Assembly: GCF_009674775.1 (NCBI RefSeq)
Contig: NZ_WKKE01000018.1
Coordinates: 62,001-126,000, forward strand
DNA: 64,000 nt
Direction of reading: 5' to 3'
Source of the DNA: Flavobacterium sp. LC2016-23
GTDB lineage: Bacteria > Bacteroidota > Bacteroidia > Flavobacteriales > Flavobacteriaceae
In this document: positions 33,969-41,659 of the stretch, piece after piece
How positions within the stretch are numbered: the first letter of the stretch is position 1
Layout of the letters: the number at the start of each line of letters is the position of its first letter
Notes under the pieces: generated by a model
Told to the model about the DNA's origin: nothing
What the model saw: only the letters and a program-made list of their open reading frames with translations
The model's database searches: none
Made by a program: the position numbers and the translations under genes

Positions 33969-36266
33969 TTATCTCAAAGTATATCGCAATCCAAAAAACC
34001 CACGAATGGTCTGATTTTGACCATAAACGTAAGTCGTGTCAAAAGTCAAACCATACGGATTATCCGGAGTATCGACGATTTGGCCTTTTGGAACTACATT
34101 ACCCTTCATGCCAATAGCCGTCCCATCCGAAATCTGCACGTTTTTGTCAAAAGGGTCATTGGTTCTGGAAATCAGAAACGGATTGTTTTGTTTGGGTGTA
34201 AAGTTTAAAAGATTCTTCACTCCGCCATAAAGTTCAAAATTCTTCCAACCGAAATATGTAAACTGAATATTCTGAATACTGTACCAGGGTGATTTCGGGC
34301 TTCTTGGATCTAAATCGCTCAATAAAGGCAGCTTCATCGGGCTATAAACATTACCGGTATAGTCCAATAATAAATTCATCGACTCTATCTTGTATGACAC
34401 ACTCCAGGTTGCAGTGAATTTCTCGGTTAAAAAAGGCGTTTGGGAAACTCCGTTTTCCACATTTTTGTTGTCCAGAACAGTTGCTCCGACAATAAACTTC
34501 AATCCCGAAGGAAAATTAAGATCAACATTGGTGCTGATTCCCTGACTTAACGCATAACCCTTAATGTTGTCGTAAATGATTTTATTCGGGTCTGTTTCAT
34601 AATCGGATATAATTTTGTTACTGAATCGCGTATAAAAGGCCGTCGTTTCAATTCCGATAAAAGTTCCGTTGGTAAAGTTTATTTTCTGAATATAATTCAG
34701 ATTCGCGTTCACCGATTGTTCCGGTTTTAAATCACTTTTAATCACCACATCTCTCGAACCCGTAAGCGCTGCATGATCTTCGGTAAATAAATTCACTACA
34801 CGAAATCCTGTTCCTGCATTTAAGCGGAAAATGGTATTATCACTCTTTTTCCAACGGTACGCCACTCGTGGTGTTAAAATAGAACCATGAATGGAATTGT
34901 AATCGTAACGCATTCCCAGCAACACCTGACTTTTGGGAGAAAATGTAATTTCATCCTGAACAAAAATTCCCGGCAGCCAGGTACTTTCGGCTTCTTTTGT
35001 AGCGGTAGTATTATCATCGTAATAGGAATATCGATTAGCCATTCCGGCAAGAAAATCATTTCGGCCTATCTTTTTATCCCAGGTCAGTTGCAGGAAACCT
35101 ATCTTTTGATTGGCGATATAGGAAGTAGCTCCATAACGACTGTCCTGATAATGCACGTTTCCGGAAAACGACAGCATCAGTTTTTCTTCAAAAGGCAATT
35201 GATAACTCCCAATCAGTTCCCCTCTTTTAGTATAAATACTTTCGCCATAAATCTCATCCCCGCCACGGTACTTTTTTTTCCAGCGCACGTCTCCACCCCA
35301 GCGATCTTCGTACATTCCGCGGGCTGCGATGGTAAACAAACGATTATTCTCGCGTAAAAAACTCCATTTATTAAAAACCGAAATTCTTTCCGACAGTGTT
35401 ACATCCGTAAAACCATCTTTATCTTTATCTACAACCTGATTGTAATCAAAGTAATTAATCCCCAAAAGTGTGGTCGCTTTTTTCGTGGGATTGAATTTCA
35501 TTCCCAAATCAACATTTGTTTCCAGATAACTTGTAGAAAAAACATCAGCAGAAAACAGCGGCGCATTCGTTGGATTTTTGGTAATAATATTGATCAGGCC
35601 GCCCACCGCTTCACTTCCGTACAAAGAAGATGCCGGGCCTTTTACGATTTCGATGCGTTCGACCAGAGAATTCGGAATTCCCGACAATCCATACACCGTT
35701 GAAAGGCTGCTCACAATCGGCATTCCATCAATTAAAACCAACGTATAAGGGCCTTCGAGTCCGTTAATATGAATATCACCCGTGTTGCAAACACCACAAT
35801 TGAGCTGAGGCCGGACACCATTGATGTTTTGAAGCGCTTCATAAATACTTGGCGTTGGGTTTTTCTTAAAGAAAACCGGCGAATAAACCTCAACCGGAAC
35901 AGCACTTTCCAATCGTTTTACGGCTTTCAGCGTTCCGGAAACCACCACTTCGTTCAGCTGATTTTCATTATCCGTCAATTCAAAATCGTACGATTGAATA
36001 GAATCTTTCAGCACCTCTATCTTCTTTTTCAGGGTCTGAAAACCCATTTGAGAAATCTGGATAGTATAACTTCCGGCAGCAATATTTTCTAATTTGTAAT
36101 ATCCTAAACTATCTGTAACTGTTTTATGTTTTGTTCCTGTTAAGTGAATGTTTGCCAACTGCAATTTCTGACCTTCACCTGAGATATATCCTGAAATAAC
36201 AGCGGTTTCCTGTGCAAACGAATATTGCAAAACAAACAACAGCAATATCAAAAATAGTTTTTTCAT
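33969..36266 (-). CDS. TonB-dependent outer-membrane receptor
   Basis: 765 residues from the ATG at 36,266 (MKKLFLILL). A signal peptide ending ~SFAQE is followed by a carboxypeptidase-like regulatory domain (VISGYISGEGQKLQLANIH), a plug domain and a 22-stranded barrel region ending FFGLRYTLR. The plug reads LNCGVCNTGDIHINGLEGPY, with a CxxC pair, and VYGLSGIP. The ligand is unknown. The upstream region has a candidate DtxR-family operator at 36,281-36,298, suggesting iron or manganese control. Confidence 0.88.
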   Translation of the reverse strand: MKKLFLILLLFVLQYSFAQETAVISGYISGEGQKLQLANIHLTGTKHKTVTDSLGYYKLENIAAGSYTIQISQMGFQTLKKKIEVLKDSIQSYDFELTDNENQLNEVVVSGTLKAVKRLESAVPVEVYSPVFFKKNPTPSIYEALQNINGVRPQLNCGVCNTGDIHINGLEGPYTLVLIDGMPIVSSLSTVYGLSGIPNSLVERIEIVKGPASSLYGSEAVGGLINIITKNPTNAPLFSADVFSTSYLETNVDLGMKFNPTKKATTLLGINYFDYNQVVDKDKDGFTDVTLSERISVFNKWSFLRENNRLFTIAARGMYEDRWGGDVRWKKKYRGGDEIYGESIYTKRGELIGSYQLPFEEKLMLSFSGNVHYQDSRYGATSYIANQKIGFLQLTWDKKIGRNDFLAGMANRYSYYDDNTTATKEAESTWLPGIFVQDEITFSPKSQVLLGMRYDYNSIHGSILTPRVAYRWKKSDNTIFRLNAGTGFRVVNLFTEDHAALTGSRDVVIKSDLKPEQSVNANLNYIQKINFTNGTFIGIETTAFYTRFSNKIISDYETDPNKIIYDNIKGYALSQGISTNVDLNFPSGLKFIVGATVLDNKNVENGVSQTPFLTEKFTATWSVSYKIESMNLLLDYTGNVYSPMKLPLLSDLDPRSPKSPWYSIQNIQFTYFGWKNFELYGGVKNLLNFTPKQNNPFLISRTNDPFDKNVQISDGTAIGMKGNVVPKGQIVDTPDNPYGLTFDTTYVYGQNQTIRGFFGLRYTLR

Positions 36267-36280
36267 TATTTTAAAATTAA

Positions 36281-36298
36281 ATTTAGACAAAACTAAAA
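36281..36298. promoter_or_regulatory. candidate DtxR/MntR-family operator upstream of the TonB receptor
   Basis: TTTAG at 36,282-36,286, N6 (ACAAAA), CTAAA at 36,293-36,297: an inverted repeat with the same spacing as the operator at 38,323. On the minus strand it overlaps TAGTTTTG, a perfect -7 match, so binding would block initiation. Confidence 0.55.
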
Positions 36299-36481
36299 AT
36301 TAAATTTGACAAATAATTATTTTAAAACTATAATTTTTAATTCTATTTAAATCAATATGTTATATTCCTATTTTTCTAAGGTTGAATAATGTCCAGCTCC
36401 AGCGGGATGAAAATAAAATCGAAAACAAAAAGTCCTTAGCAAATTTTGCAGATTTGGCTAAAGCCCTTTTCACAATTCACC

Positions 36482-36551
36482 GTTTCCCCTAGCTGAAGCT
36501 AGGGGGTATACAAAAAGTTTCCCCTAGCTGAAGCTATGGGCTATACAAAAA
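36482..36551. repeat. two tandem 35-bp REP-like units
   Basis: The hairpins CCCCTAGCTGAAGCTAGGGG (36,486-36,505) and a one-mismatch copy (36,521-36,540) are each followed by a TATACAAAAA linker. The 20-nt form with 9-bp arms and a 2-nt loop has the same geometry as the REP-B hairpin near the RAYT. Confidence 0.8.
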
Positions 36552-36557
36552 GGGTTA

Positions 36558-37487
36558 CTAAACCGGACAGATTGAAATATTAAAAACCTCGTCAATAAGC
36601 TCTTTATTGATCATCGCTCCGGCAAAAGAACCGAAAGAAACCGCCATCGCTACAGATCTTGCCTGAATGTGGCAATCACCGCTGGCAAATACTCCTGAAA
36701 TGGTAGTTTTCTGAAAACCGTCGACTTTCAATAAACCCTGTTCCGTTAATTCGCAGCCTAAAGATTCCGGTAGAAGGCAATGTTGTTTAAAAGGGGCTCT
36801 GAAATACAGCGCTTTGACTTTAATTTTTGATTGATTTTTAAAGATAATTTGCTCAATATTCCCCTTCGTATGTTCTACAGCAGCGATTTCTTCTTCGATA
36901 ATTTCAATTTTATGTTTCTTCAGAGTATCTGTTTGTGCAGATGTCAATGTTGATTTACCATTTGTGATCAGCCACAGATCTTTGGTCCAGTTCGAAATCA
37001 TCTTGACATATTCAAAACCTATATCGCCATTGGCAACAACAGCAGTTTTTTCGGCTTTTACTTCATAGCCATGACAATACGGGCAATGTATAATGGAAAT
37101 TCCCCAACATTCCGCAAAACCATCAATTTCCGGAAGCAGATCTTTTACACCTGTTGCGAACAATAGTTTTTTAGAAGTGAAGATTTTTCCGGACGCTGTT
37201 TCAATTGTAAATCCGTTTTCAGTCTTAGTCGCGCTTACTGCCAATCCGCTGTAAAATTGAACGGTGTCGTAAAAATTAACCTGCACTTTGGCTTTCGCCG
37301 AAATAACGGCAGGTTCTTCACCATCCTGTGTAATAAAATTATGAGAATGAGGCGTTTGTCTGTTACAGGGCAAACTACTGTCAATAACCAAAACGTTGCG
37401 TAAAGAACGCCCGAGACTCATTGCTGCCGAAAGTCCGCTGTAACTTCCGCCGATAATGATAACTTCAAAATTTGTCTGCTCTGTCAT
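36558..37487 (-). CDS. thioredoxin-reductase-like FAD/NAD(P)H flavoprotein
   Basis: 309 residues. The FAD motif is IIGGSYSGLSAAMSLGRSL, the redox pair is in HCPYCHGYEVK (CxxC), and a C-terminal FAD motif GVFASGDCHIQARSVAMAVS is present. The architecture is that of low-molecular-weight thioredoxin reductase, but the NADPH domain and the context (5 nt after merC) suggest a related reductase. It may reduce thiols or metals in concert with MerC. The end product is unknown. Confidence 0.82.
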   Translation of the reverse strand: MTEQTNFEVIIIGGSYSGLSAAMSLGRSLRNVLVIDSSLPCNRQTPHSHNFITQDGEEPAVISAKAKVQVNFYDTVQFYSGLAVSATKTENGFTIETASGKIFTSKKLLFATGVKDLLPEIDGFAECWGISIIHCPYCHGYEVKAEKTAVVANGDIGFEYVKMISNWTKDLWLITNGKSTLTSAQTDTLKKHKIEIIEEEIAAVEHTKGNIEQIIFKNQSKIKVKALYFRAPFKQHCLLPESLGCELTEQGLLKVDGFQKTTISGVFASGDCHIQARSVAMAVSFGSFAGAMINKELIDEVFNISICPV

Positions 37488-37492
37488 AATCT

Positions 37493-37837
37493 CTATTTTT
37501 TATGTGATTTATAATTTAAAAAATGTCCAATGATCATTCCTGCACCTCCTGCCCATATTAGATTCAAATGAATTTCCAGGAAAAGTTCACTCAAAACACT
37601 CATCCAGATCAATGCCATTGAAATGATCATAATACTTATCACTAACAGATTTGATTTTTTAATACTTTTGAGAATTGCAAATACTCCGATAATGGCAAAA
37701 ATCAAATCAATAAACGGATTATGACTTATACCTAAAGGAAGAACGGTAAGCAATGGAAAAACCAAACAATGCAAGAGACAAATGGTCGCGCTTGAAATTC
37801 CTAAAATATCATAAAGGGATGTTGCCGTTTTCTTCAT
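37493..37837 (-). CDS. MerC-domain inner-membrane protein
   Basis: 114 residues with four hydrophobic segments. The MerC signature has a Cys pair in the first helix (ATICLLHCLVFPLLTV). MerC proteins carry heavy-metal ions across the inner membrane, but chromosomal MerC-domain proteins in Flavobacteria are not tied to mercury operons. It is divergent from the Fur-family gene, with two candidate operators between them. It is transcribed with the TrxR-like gene. Confidence 0.8.
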   Translation of the reverse strand: MKKTATSLYDILGISSATICLLHCLVFPLLTVLPLGISHNPFIDLIFAIIGVFAILKSIKKSNLLVISIMIISMALIWMSVLSELFLEIHLNLIWAGGAGMIIGHFLNYKSHKK

Positions 37838-37843
37838 ATCATG

Positions 37844-37877
37844 TATATTTGCTTAATGCAGTTTTGTTGCAAATATA
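37844..37877. promoter_or_regulatory. face-to-face promoters with candidate Fur-family operator 1
   Basis: TATATTTG at 37,844-37,851 on the plus strand and at 37,877-37,870 on the minus strand are perfect -7 matches facing each other. Between them lies ATGCAGTTTTGTTGCAA (37,856-37,872), 14 of 17 identical to operator 2. The plus-strand element can serve the Fur-family gene, the minus one merC. Confidence 0.5.
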
Positions 37878-37891
37878 CATAAAAAATTCAA

Positions 37892-37908
37892 TTGCAACTT
37901 TGTTGCAA
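37892..37908. promoter_or_regulatory. candidate Fur/Zur-family operator 2
   Basis: The perfect 7-3-7 palindrome TTGCAAC-TTT-GTTGCAA lies 24 bp before the Fur-family start codon and downstream of operator 1. Its position suits autoregulation. Confidence 0.55.
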
Positions 37909-37931
37909 TAATAAAATTTAATTCATTTAAC

Positions 37932-38321
37932 ATGAAAGTTACAAGAAATACTACAGCAAAGACGGCCGTTACAGAGATTCTCAGCAAATCTAAAACAGCG
38001 CTTTCGCACTCCGAAATACATAAATTAACAGCTGATTTATGCGATCGCGTCACGATTTACAGAATCTTAGATCGATTAGTAACTGACGATATCGTACATA
38101 AAATTGTAGATCTTGACGGCACTGTTAAGTACGCAAAATGCCATCATTCGCATCCGGTAACGATGCATAATCATGCCCACTTCAGTTGTGAAAATTGTCA
38201 TGAGATAACTTGTCTGGAAAGTGTAAAGCCGAGTTATATTATTCCTCATAATTATAAAGTTAACGACATCAATTTTACGCTTTCAGGTTTGTGCCCGAAT
38301 TGTTTAAATTCTAACATTTAA
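37932..38321 (+). CDS. Fur-family metalloregulator (possibly Zur-like)
   Basis: 129 residues. The N-terminal winged helix has CDRVTIYRILDRLVTDDIVH. The metal site has HNHAHFSCENCHEITC, with the CxxC repeated as CPNC at the C-terminus, the structural zinc cysteines of Fur proteins. Whether it senses zinc, iron or peroxide is not set by the sequence. It sits between merC and an Nramp transporter. It probably represses its own gene and merC through the TTGCAAC-N3-GTTGCAA sites. Confidence 0.85.
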   Translation: MKVTRNTTAKTAVTEILSKSKTALSHSEIHKLTADLCDRVTIYRILDRLVTDDIVHKIVDLDGTVKYAKCHHSHPVTMHNHAHFSCENCHEITCLESVKPSYIIPHNYKVNDINFTLSGLCPNCLNSNI

Positions 38322-38322
38322 G

Positions 38323-38340
38323 TTTTAGACTTGCCTAAAA
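38323..38340. promoter_or_regulatory. candidate DtxR/MntR-family operator upstream of the Nramp-USP gene
   Basis: TTTTAG (38,323-38,328), N6, CTAAAA (38,335-38,340): a perfect inverted repeat. It begins right after the Fur-family stop codon and ends 6 nt before the -33 element. Confidence 0.6.
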
Positions 38341-38346
38341 ATATTG

Positions 38347-38376
38347 TTGTGCGAATGCAATTTATCGTTATATTTG
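38347..38376 (+). promoter_or_regulatory. promoter of the Nramp-USP gene
   Basis: TTG at 38,347-38,349, a 19-nt spacer, then TATATTTG at 38,369-38,376, a perfect Bacteroidota -7 element, 20 bp before the ATG. Confidence 0.65.
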
Positions 38377-38395
38377 TTCAAACAACATTTCTACA

Positions 38396-40267
38396 ATGAC
38401 CAAATCTTTAGAAGAAGTTCACCAATCGGTTGCAACAGAGCATAAAAAAACAGGATTCAGAAAAATATTAGCCTTTTTAGGTCCGGCCTATTTAGTAAGC
38501 GTAGGATACATGGATCCCGGAAACTGGGCCACAGACATTGCGGGAGGAAGCCAGTTTGGTTACTCCTTACTATGGGTTTTGCTGATGAGTAATTTAATGG
38601 CTTTATTGCTTCAAAGTTTAAGCGCCCGTCTGGGAATTGTAACGCAAAGGGATTTAGCACAGGCTTCGCGGGAAACGTATTCGAAGTTTATCAATTACAT
38701 TTTATACTTTCTTGCCGAAATTGCAATTGCGGCCTGTGATCTGGCTGAAGTTTTAGGAATGGCCATCGGAATCAATCTTCTTTTTGATATTCCGCTGATT
38801 GAAGGTGTTTTGATTACGGTTTTGGACACTTTTTTATTACTCTTCCTGATTAACAAAGGCATCCGTAAAATGGAAGCTTTTATAATTGTTCTGGTCGCGA
38901 TTATTGGATTTTCATTCATTTTTGAAATGATTTTTGCAGAACCGGAGCTTGACAAAGTGCTCTACGGACTTATTCCATCCATGCCAAATTCCGCTGCTTT
39001 GTATATCGCTATCGGGATTATTGGTGCAACGGTAATGCCTCACAACTTATACCTGCACTCTTCACTAGTGCAAACCCGCAAATTCGACCGAACTCCCGCG
39101 GGAATCAAACAAGCTTTGAAATACAATTTTATAGATTCCACTATTGCTTTAAACCTTGCCTTTTTTGTCAACGCCGCTATTTTGATTCTGGCCGCAGCCA
39201 CTTTTTACAGAAACGGAATGTTTGAAGTTGCCGAAATACAGGATGCACATCAGTTTCTAGAACCTTTGCTCGGAACGAAATGGGCGCCGGTTTTATTTGC
39301 GGTGGCCTTAATTGCGGCAGGACAAAGTTCGACAGTGACAGGAACTCTTGCCGGACAAATTGTTATGGAAGGGTATCTGAATTTACGGATTCAGCCATGG
39401 GTGCGAAGAATCATCACCCGTTTAATCGCCATTGTACCTGCGGTTATCGTGATTTTGATTTATGGGGAAAGCGTAACCGGAAAATTATTGATCCTGAGTC
39501 AGGTTATTTTGAGTTTACAACTGGGGTTTGCGATTATTCCGCTGATCCATTTTGTGAGCGATAAAACCAAAATGAAAGGTTTCCATATTTCAAGAATTAC
39601 CCAGATCGCAGCCTGGATTATTGCTCTTATCATTGTTTCCCTGAATGCAAAGTTAGTGTATGACGAAATTACTTCCTGGCTGGAAAGCTCCAGTCATCCG
39701 CTGATTCTTTGGTTTACGGTGGTTCCGCTTGCTTTTGGCTTCTTAGCTTTGCTGTTATATATTATTGCAAAACCTTTTATCGCCAGGGCCAAATCCAATA
39801 TCGAGAATCATTCCCCTCACCATTTAAAATTAAAATATGCCCCAAGAGAAACTTACACTAAGAAAAACATCGCTATTTTGGTAGATTTTTCCAAAGCCGA
39901 TGAAGCGGCACTAAACAATGCCTTTGAATTGGGCGGAATTGAGGCACAGTATACCTTAATTCATATTGTAGAGACTGTTGGTGCTTTAATGTACGGAGGT
40001 CATGTCGACGATCATGAAACTACTATCGATGAAAAATTATTATTAGAATATCAAGAAATGCTTTCGCAGAAAGGCTTCACGATCAAAACAGAACTCGGTT
40101 TTGGAAAACCCAACACCGTGATTCCGAAGATTATCAATGCCGGTAATTTTGATGTATTGGTCATGGGAACCCACGGCCACACCGGACTAAAAGATATTTT
40201 ATTTGGAACAACGGTAGATAAATTGAGACATAAAATTTCGATACCTTTGTTGATTGTTAAAAAATAG
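38396..40267 (+). CDS. mntH: Nramp divalent-metal transporter fused to a universal stress protein domain
   Basis: 623 residues. Residues ~25-460 are an Nramp transporter with the first-helix metal site GYMDPGNWATDIAGG, the MPHNLYLHSSLVQTR motif, and 11-12 membrane spans. Residues ~480-623 are a universal-stress-protein domain with NIAILVDFSKADEAALNNAF and the nucleotide-binding end GTHGHTGLKDILFGTTVDKL. Nramp proteins import Mn2+ or Fe2+ with protons. The USP tail may gate transport by ATP or stress. The gene is followed by a DtxR-family regulator and preceded by its likely operator. Confidence 0.92.
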   Translation: MTKSLEEVHQSVATEHKKTGFRKILAFLGPAYLVSVGYMDPGNWATDIAGGSQFGYSLLWVLLMSNLMALLLQSLSARLGIVTQRDLAQASRETYSKFINYILYFLAEIAIAACDLAEVLGMAIGINLLFDIPLIEGVLITVLDTFLLLFLINKGIRKMEAFIIVLVAIIGFSFIFEMIFAEPELDKVLYGLIPSMPNSAALYIAIGIIGATVMPHNLYLHSSLVQTRKFDRTPAGIKQALKYNFIDSTIALNLAFFVNAAILILAAATFYRNGMFEVAEIQDAHQFLEPLLGTKWAPVLFAVALIAAGQSSTVTGTLAGQIVMEGYLNLRIQPWVRRIITRLIAIVPAVIVILIYGESVTGKLLILSQVILSLQLGFAIIPLIHFVSDKTKMKGFHISRITQIAAWIIALIIVSLNAKLVYDEITSWLESSSHPLILWFTVVPLAFGFLALLLYIIAKPFIARAKSNIENHSPHHLKLKYAPRETYTKKNIAILVDFSKADEAALNNAFELGGIEAQYTLIHIVETVGALMYGGHVDDHETTIDEKLLLEYQEMLSQKGFTIKTELGFGKPNTVIPKIINAGNFDVLVMGTHGHTGLKDILFGTTVDKLRHKISIPLLIVKK

Positions 40268-40270
40268 GGG

Positions 40271-40350
40271 CTAAGGCTCTGAGTTACTAAGTTGCTGAGG
40301 TTTTTTCCTTTGCTGCTTTATCTTAGAACCTTAGTCACTCAGAACCTTAG
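40271..40350. repeat. word-repeat hairpin (CTAAGGTTCTGAG family)
   Basis: The left arm 40,271-40,299 (CTAAGGCTCTGAG...) and right arm 40,322-40,350 are complementary at about 24 of 29 positions with a 22-nt loop. It ends 11 nt before the dtxR-family ATG, so any transcript reading through from mntH would carry it in the leader. Confidence 0.8.
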
Positions 40351-40361
40351 AACCTCACAAA

Positions 40362-41015
40362 ATGACTTTTTCAGAAGAAAATTATCTAAAATCGATATAT
40401 CACCTTACTACTTCTAATGATTCGGAAGTGAGTACGAACGCTATTGCCGAAATGATGGAAACGAAAGCTTCCTCGGTTACGGATATGCTTAAAAAGCTGG
40501 CGGAGAAAGATTTGGTTCATTATAAAAAGTACCAAGGGGTGTCTTTGACAGAAAATGGCAAACTGGCTGCAAAAATGATTGTTCGAAAGCATCGTTTATG
40601 GGAAGTCTTTCTGGTTGAAAAACTAAATTTCTCCTGGGACGAGGTTCACGATATTGCGGAACAGCTCGAACACATTAAATCGGAACAACTGATTAACCGT
40701 TTGGATGATTTTCTGGGCAATCCTACCGAAGATCCGCACGGTGACCCGATTCCGGATGCGAACGGACGCATTGTGAAAATCGAAAAATACCTGCTTTCTG
40801 AATTAAACGAAGGACAAACCGGAGTTTGTGTGGGTGTAAAAGATACCTCTTCTGAGTTTTTGAAATACCTGGACAAACAGGAAATTGCTTTGGGATCAAA
40901 AATCGAATTTATTTCTAAGGAATCTTTCGATTTATCGTTACGAATAAAAGTGGACAGCAGAGAACTGTCTATTTCTAATAAAATCGCTTCAAATTTGTTT
41001 GTGAAGCTGGTTTAG
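40362..41015 (+). CDS. DtxR/MntR-family metal-dependent regulator
   Basis: 217 residues. The N-terminal helix-turn-helix reads EENYLKSIYHLTT and AIAEMMETKASSVTDMLKKL. The dimerisation/metal-binding domain follows (MIVRKHRLWEVFLVEKL, EDPHGDPIPD). A C-terminal FeoA/SH3-like domain starts ~150 (LNEGQTGVCVGVKDT). It probably represses mntH and the TonB receptor, both of which carry TTTAG-N6-CTAAA sites. Iron versus manganese specificity is unresolved. Confidence 0.88.
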   Translation: MTFSEENYLKSIYHLTTSNDSEVSTNAIAEMMETKASSVTDMLKKLAEKDLVHYKKYQGVSLTENGKLAAKMIVRKHRLWEVFLVEKLNFSWDEVHDIAEQLEHIKSEQLINRLDDFLGNPTEDPHGDPIPDANGRIVKIEKYLLSELNEGQTGVCVGVKDTSSEFLKYLDKQEIALGSKIEFISKESFDLSLRIKVDSRELSISNKIASNLFVKLV

Positions 41016-41075
41016 AGGGTTGTTTCACGGAAATTCGCGAAGTATTACACAGAGAATCACGAATATTTTATTTTT

Positions 41076-41150
41076 TTGTCAGACTGAGCGAAGTCGAATG
41101 CAGCTTTGTGGAGTTACTTCGCCGGACTTCGACTTCGCTCAGCCTGACAA
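41076..41150. repeat. GAGCGAAGTCGAAG hairpin element, second copy
   Basis: Arms 41,076-41,098 and 41,128-41,150 are complementary at 22 of 23 positions (TTGTCAG-N-CTGAGCGAAGTC type). It lies downstream of the DtxR-family gene, in the gap to the next convergent gene. Confidence 0.85.
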
Positions 41151-41162
41151 ACCAGGTGCATT

Positions 41163-41240
41163 CTAGCCCCGATAGCAGTGGAAATCCTTTTGTGGCGGGG
41201 TTCGCCACAAAAGATTGTAACGGATAGCGGGATTAGCTCC
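41163..41240. repeat. structured interspersed element with TTTTGTGGCG hairpin
   Basis: It opens CTAGCCCCGATAG and closes GATAGCGGGATTAGCTCC, which are partly complementary. In the middle, TTTTGTGGCG (41,188-41,197) pairs perfectly with CGCCACAAAA (41,203-41,212). I recall very similar elements scattered through Flavobacterium intergenic DNA. It could be a mobile repeat or a small RNA. Confidence 0.6.
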
Positions 41241-41258
41241 TACAACCAATCCCTGATA

Positions 41259-41657
41259 TTAAACAATCCCCTTCTCTATCATTTCCAGCATTACTGGCGA
41301 AGCATTTTTAAATGTCGGCTCTTGTTCGATAATACTTCCTGCGTTTTTTTTGTTTACTTTAAAAGTCACATCATTATCTGTGGTAAACAACAAAGCGGTC
41401 AAAAACGGATTTTTAATGTAAGTTCCCAACACCAATAGCGCTTCGTCTAAAGTGTGAATACTTTCTATTTCTTCGGTTTTATAACGAGTCGTGAGTGAAA
41501 TTGAATAAGTATTGTCTTCATTTAATACCAAACGAAAATAGATATTTTTAATCTCGGTATCACCAATGGTTTTTGCCAGAGTGAGTTTGGCAAAAGTGCC
41601 GGCTTGAATGCTTTCTCTGACGCGTTCGCAAAAAAGAGCAAATATAGGTTCGTACAT
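41259..41657 (-). CDS. conserved hypothetical protein
   Basis: 132 residues, cytoplasmic, without signal or membrane segments. It opens MYEPIFALFCERVRESIQAG and contains FVNPFL-like (IKNPFLTALLFTTDNDVTFK) and PTFKNASPVMLEM blocks. It looks like a compact conserved flavobacterial protein, but I cannot assign a family or function. It is likely transcribed alone; repeat hairpins flank it on both sides. Confidence 0.6.
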   Translation of the reverse strand: MYEPIFALFCERVRESIQAGTFAKLTLAKTIGDTEIKNIYFRLVLNEDNTYSISLTTRYKTEEIESIHTLDEALLVLGTYIKNPFLTALLFTTDNDVTFKVNKKNAGSIIEQEPTFKNASPVMLEMIEKGIV

Positions 41658-41659
41658 TT

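Noticed and set aside
36558..37837. A mercury-resistance operon (merC plus flavoprotein)
   Set aside because: No merR, merT, merP or merA signature; the flavoprotein is TrxR-like with CPYC, and the divergent regulator is Fur-family.
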